64,000 bases of DNA. It comes from Bog-473 sp963730785 (GTDB lineage Bacteria > Actinomycetota > Acidimicrobiia > Acidimicrobiales > RAAP-2). How positions within the stretch are numbered: the stretch's first letter is position 1; the number at the start of each line of letters is the position of its first letter. Below the pieces are notes generated by a model. It searched no databases and was not told the DNA's origin. It worked only from the letters and a program-made list of their open reading frames with translations. A program made the position numbers and the translations under genes. Shown here in pieces: positions 63,119 to 64,000 of the stretch. The stretch spans positions 186,001 through 250,000 of the forward strand of contig CAVSTF010000015.1 of assembly GCA_963730785.1 (NCBI GenBank), written 5' to 3'.

Positions 63119-64000
63119 GTGAGGTGGCGGCAGATGCCGTGGGTTCGAAACGCTGTGCTGGGAACCGTGGCCCTGGTGGCTGCCGCATTCCTCTGTACCT
63201 CAGCAGCTGGTGCGGCGATCCCCGACGATGCCCCTTCATACCTTGCCCTCGGAGGCTCCGGCTCGGTTGGCGTACAACCGACTCTTCAGATTCCCAAGGG
63301 GCAGCCCACCGATGCGGGGTACGCCAACGACATTGCGGCCTCTCTCCGGTCCCGCTGGCCCGACCTTCAACTGGTGCAGTTCGGCTGCTCGGGAGAAACC
63401 ACCAACGCCATGCTCTTCGGTGGTCCTCACTGCCACTACTTCCTCGGTACGCAGTTGGCCACTGCGCTTTCATTCCTCTCGCTCCATCGAACCAACTTGG
63501 TCACGGTCGATCTCGGATTCAATGATCTTGATCACTGCATTTTCGGACTATCGATTGATGAAGCGTGTGCGGCCAGGGCGACCAGCTTGGTCCGGGTGCA
63601 ATTGGTCCAGATACTCACACTGCTACGTGGTTCCGCCGCGCCGGGCACGCGATTCGTCGGCATTGGCCACTACGACCCCTTTCTGGGTCGTTACCTGCGG
63701 GGACCAGCCGGTCAAGCCTTCGCTGAAGCAAGCGTCGGCGTGATTGAGCGTCTCAACGCCGCTATGGACTCGGCCTATGACGAATTTCGGAATTCCCATG
63801 GCCGACGTGGCGTCGGCTTTCGACCTGACGGATACCACGCCGACCTACGTCGCCGGATTAGGTACCGTCCCCAAAAATGTGGCCCGCACCTGCCAACTGA
63901 CATGGATGTGCTCGCCCGGCCCCCTGGGACCGAATAGGCACCCGAACGATGACGGCTACCGGGTCATCGGCGACACGGTCACCGACCTGATAGCCAGTCA
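63119..64000 (+). CDS. exported SGNH/GDSL-type hydrolase, partial and frameshifted
   Basis: The gene runs off the right edge. GTG 63119 is chosen because GGAGG lies 5 bases upstream; it is followed by a signal peptide (PWVRNAVLGTVALVAAAFLC). The GDS block reads LALGGSGSVGVQP, with Asp replaced by Gly but Ser kept. LVTVDLGFNDLDHC is the block III GxND motif. After one extra T near 63785 the frame continues AYDEFGIPMADVASAF and later GPNRHPNDDGYRVIGD, the His-containing block V. The protein is probably an esterase or lipase, but changes around the GDS motif and the missing Asp of DxxH make activity uncertain. Confidence 0.82.

Overview
The window reads as chromosomal DNA of a high-G+C actinobacterium. 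Markers visible in the sequence are a WhiB regulator, a LytR-CpsA-Psr (LCP) cell-wall protein, a maleylpyruvate-isomerase-like protein of the mycothiol-dependent fold, frequent GTG/TTG starts, an actinobacterial-type RNase P RNA, and a ferredoxin-reductase/fatty-acid-desaturase pair like the mycobacterial DesA3 system. Several secreted proteins carry repeats of the type YW(L/V)(V/I)GSDGG(I/V)F(T/S)FG. I associate these with Acidimicrobiia, so that class is my best guess (inference, not proven). No tRNA, CRISPR array, insertion sequence, prophage or plasmid function was seen.

Layout. 1-7 kb: a left-truncated DUF222/13E12 protein, a methyltransferase, a GNAT acetyltransferase, a CoA-transferase/racemase, galK, trpD and an acyl-CoA dehydrogenase. 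7-13 kb: an LCP protein, WhiB, then a compact minus-strand peroxide-type cassette (Fur/PerR regulator, rubrerythrin, two-cluster Fe-S CCG protein, DUF3501) behind a palindromic operator candidate. 13-18 kb: a translationally coupled glycerol triad (GlpD, an alkyl-DHAP-synthase-like flavoprotein, GlpK). 18-22 kb: an FAD reductase, a metallo-hydrolase, exonuclease VII (xseB, xseA) and rnpB. 22-29 kb: two large secreted repeat proteins, an alpha/beta hydrolase and a PIG-V-like membrane protein. 29-40 kb: a two-component system, a secreted protein, an aldehyde dehydrogenase, a dienelactone hydrolase, a thiolase-like protein, cydDC-type ABC exporters and a TetR regulator. 40-45 kb: a six-gene minus-strand operon (aminotransferase, PhzF, Nudix, zinc-ribbon coiled coil, histidine phosphatase, DUF2889). 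45-52 kb: an EEP nuclease/phosphatase, a SulP transporter, a PLP lyase, an MDMPI-like protein, a repeat lipoprotein, an Lrp regulator, a methyltransferase and a secreted protein. 52-55 kb: a TetR regulator divergent from the desaturase operon. 55-64 kb: an NRDE protein, a translationally coupled PhyH dioxygenase and GH13 glucosidase, an ABC solute-binding protein, a GH5 glycosidase, ettA and an SGNH hydrolase cut by the right edge.

The main caution is sequence quality. At least 17 single-base frameshifts interrupt otherwise well-conserved genes, including trpD, glpK, xseA, cydD, cydC and ettA. Nearly all are one extra base, often in a short G or C run. A cluster of further frameshifts sits in the 3' half of the 22-25 kb repeat protein. 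The simplest reading is residual consensus error rather than mass gene decay, so affected genes are annotated as single CDS spans with the estimated break position. There is no stretch above 300 bases without a gene or RNA.
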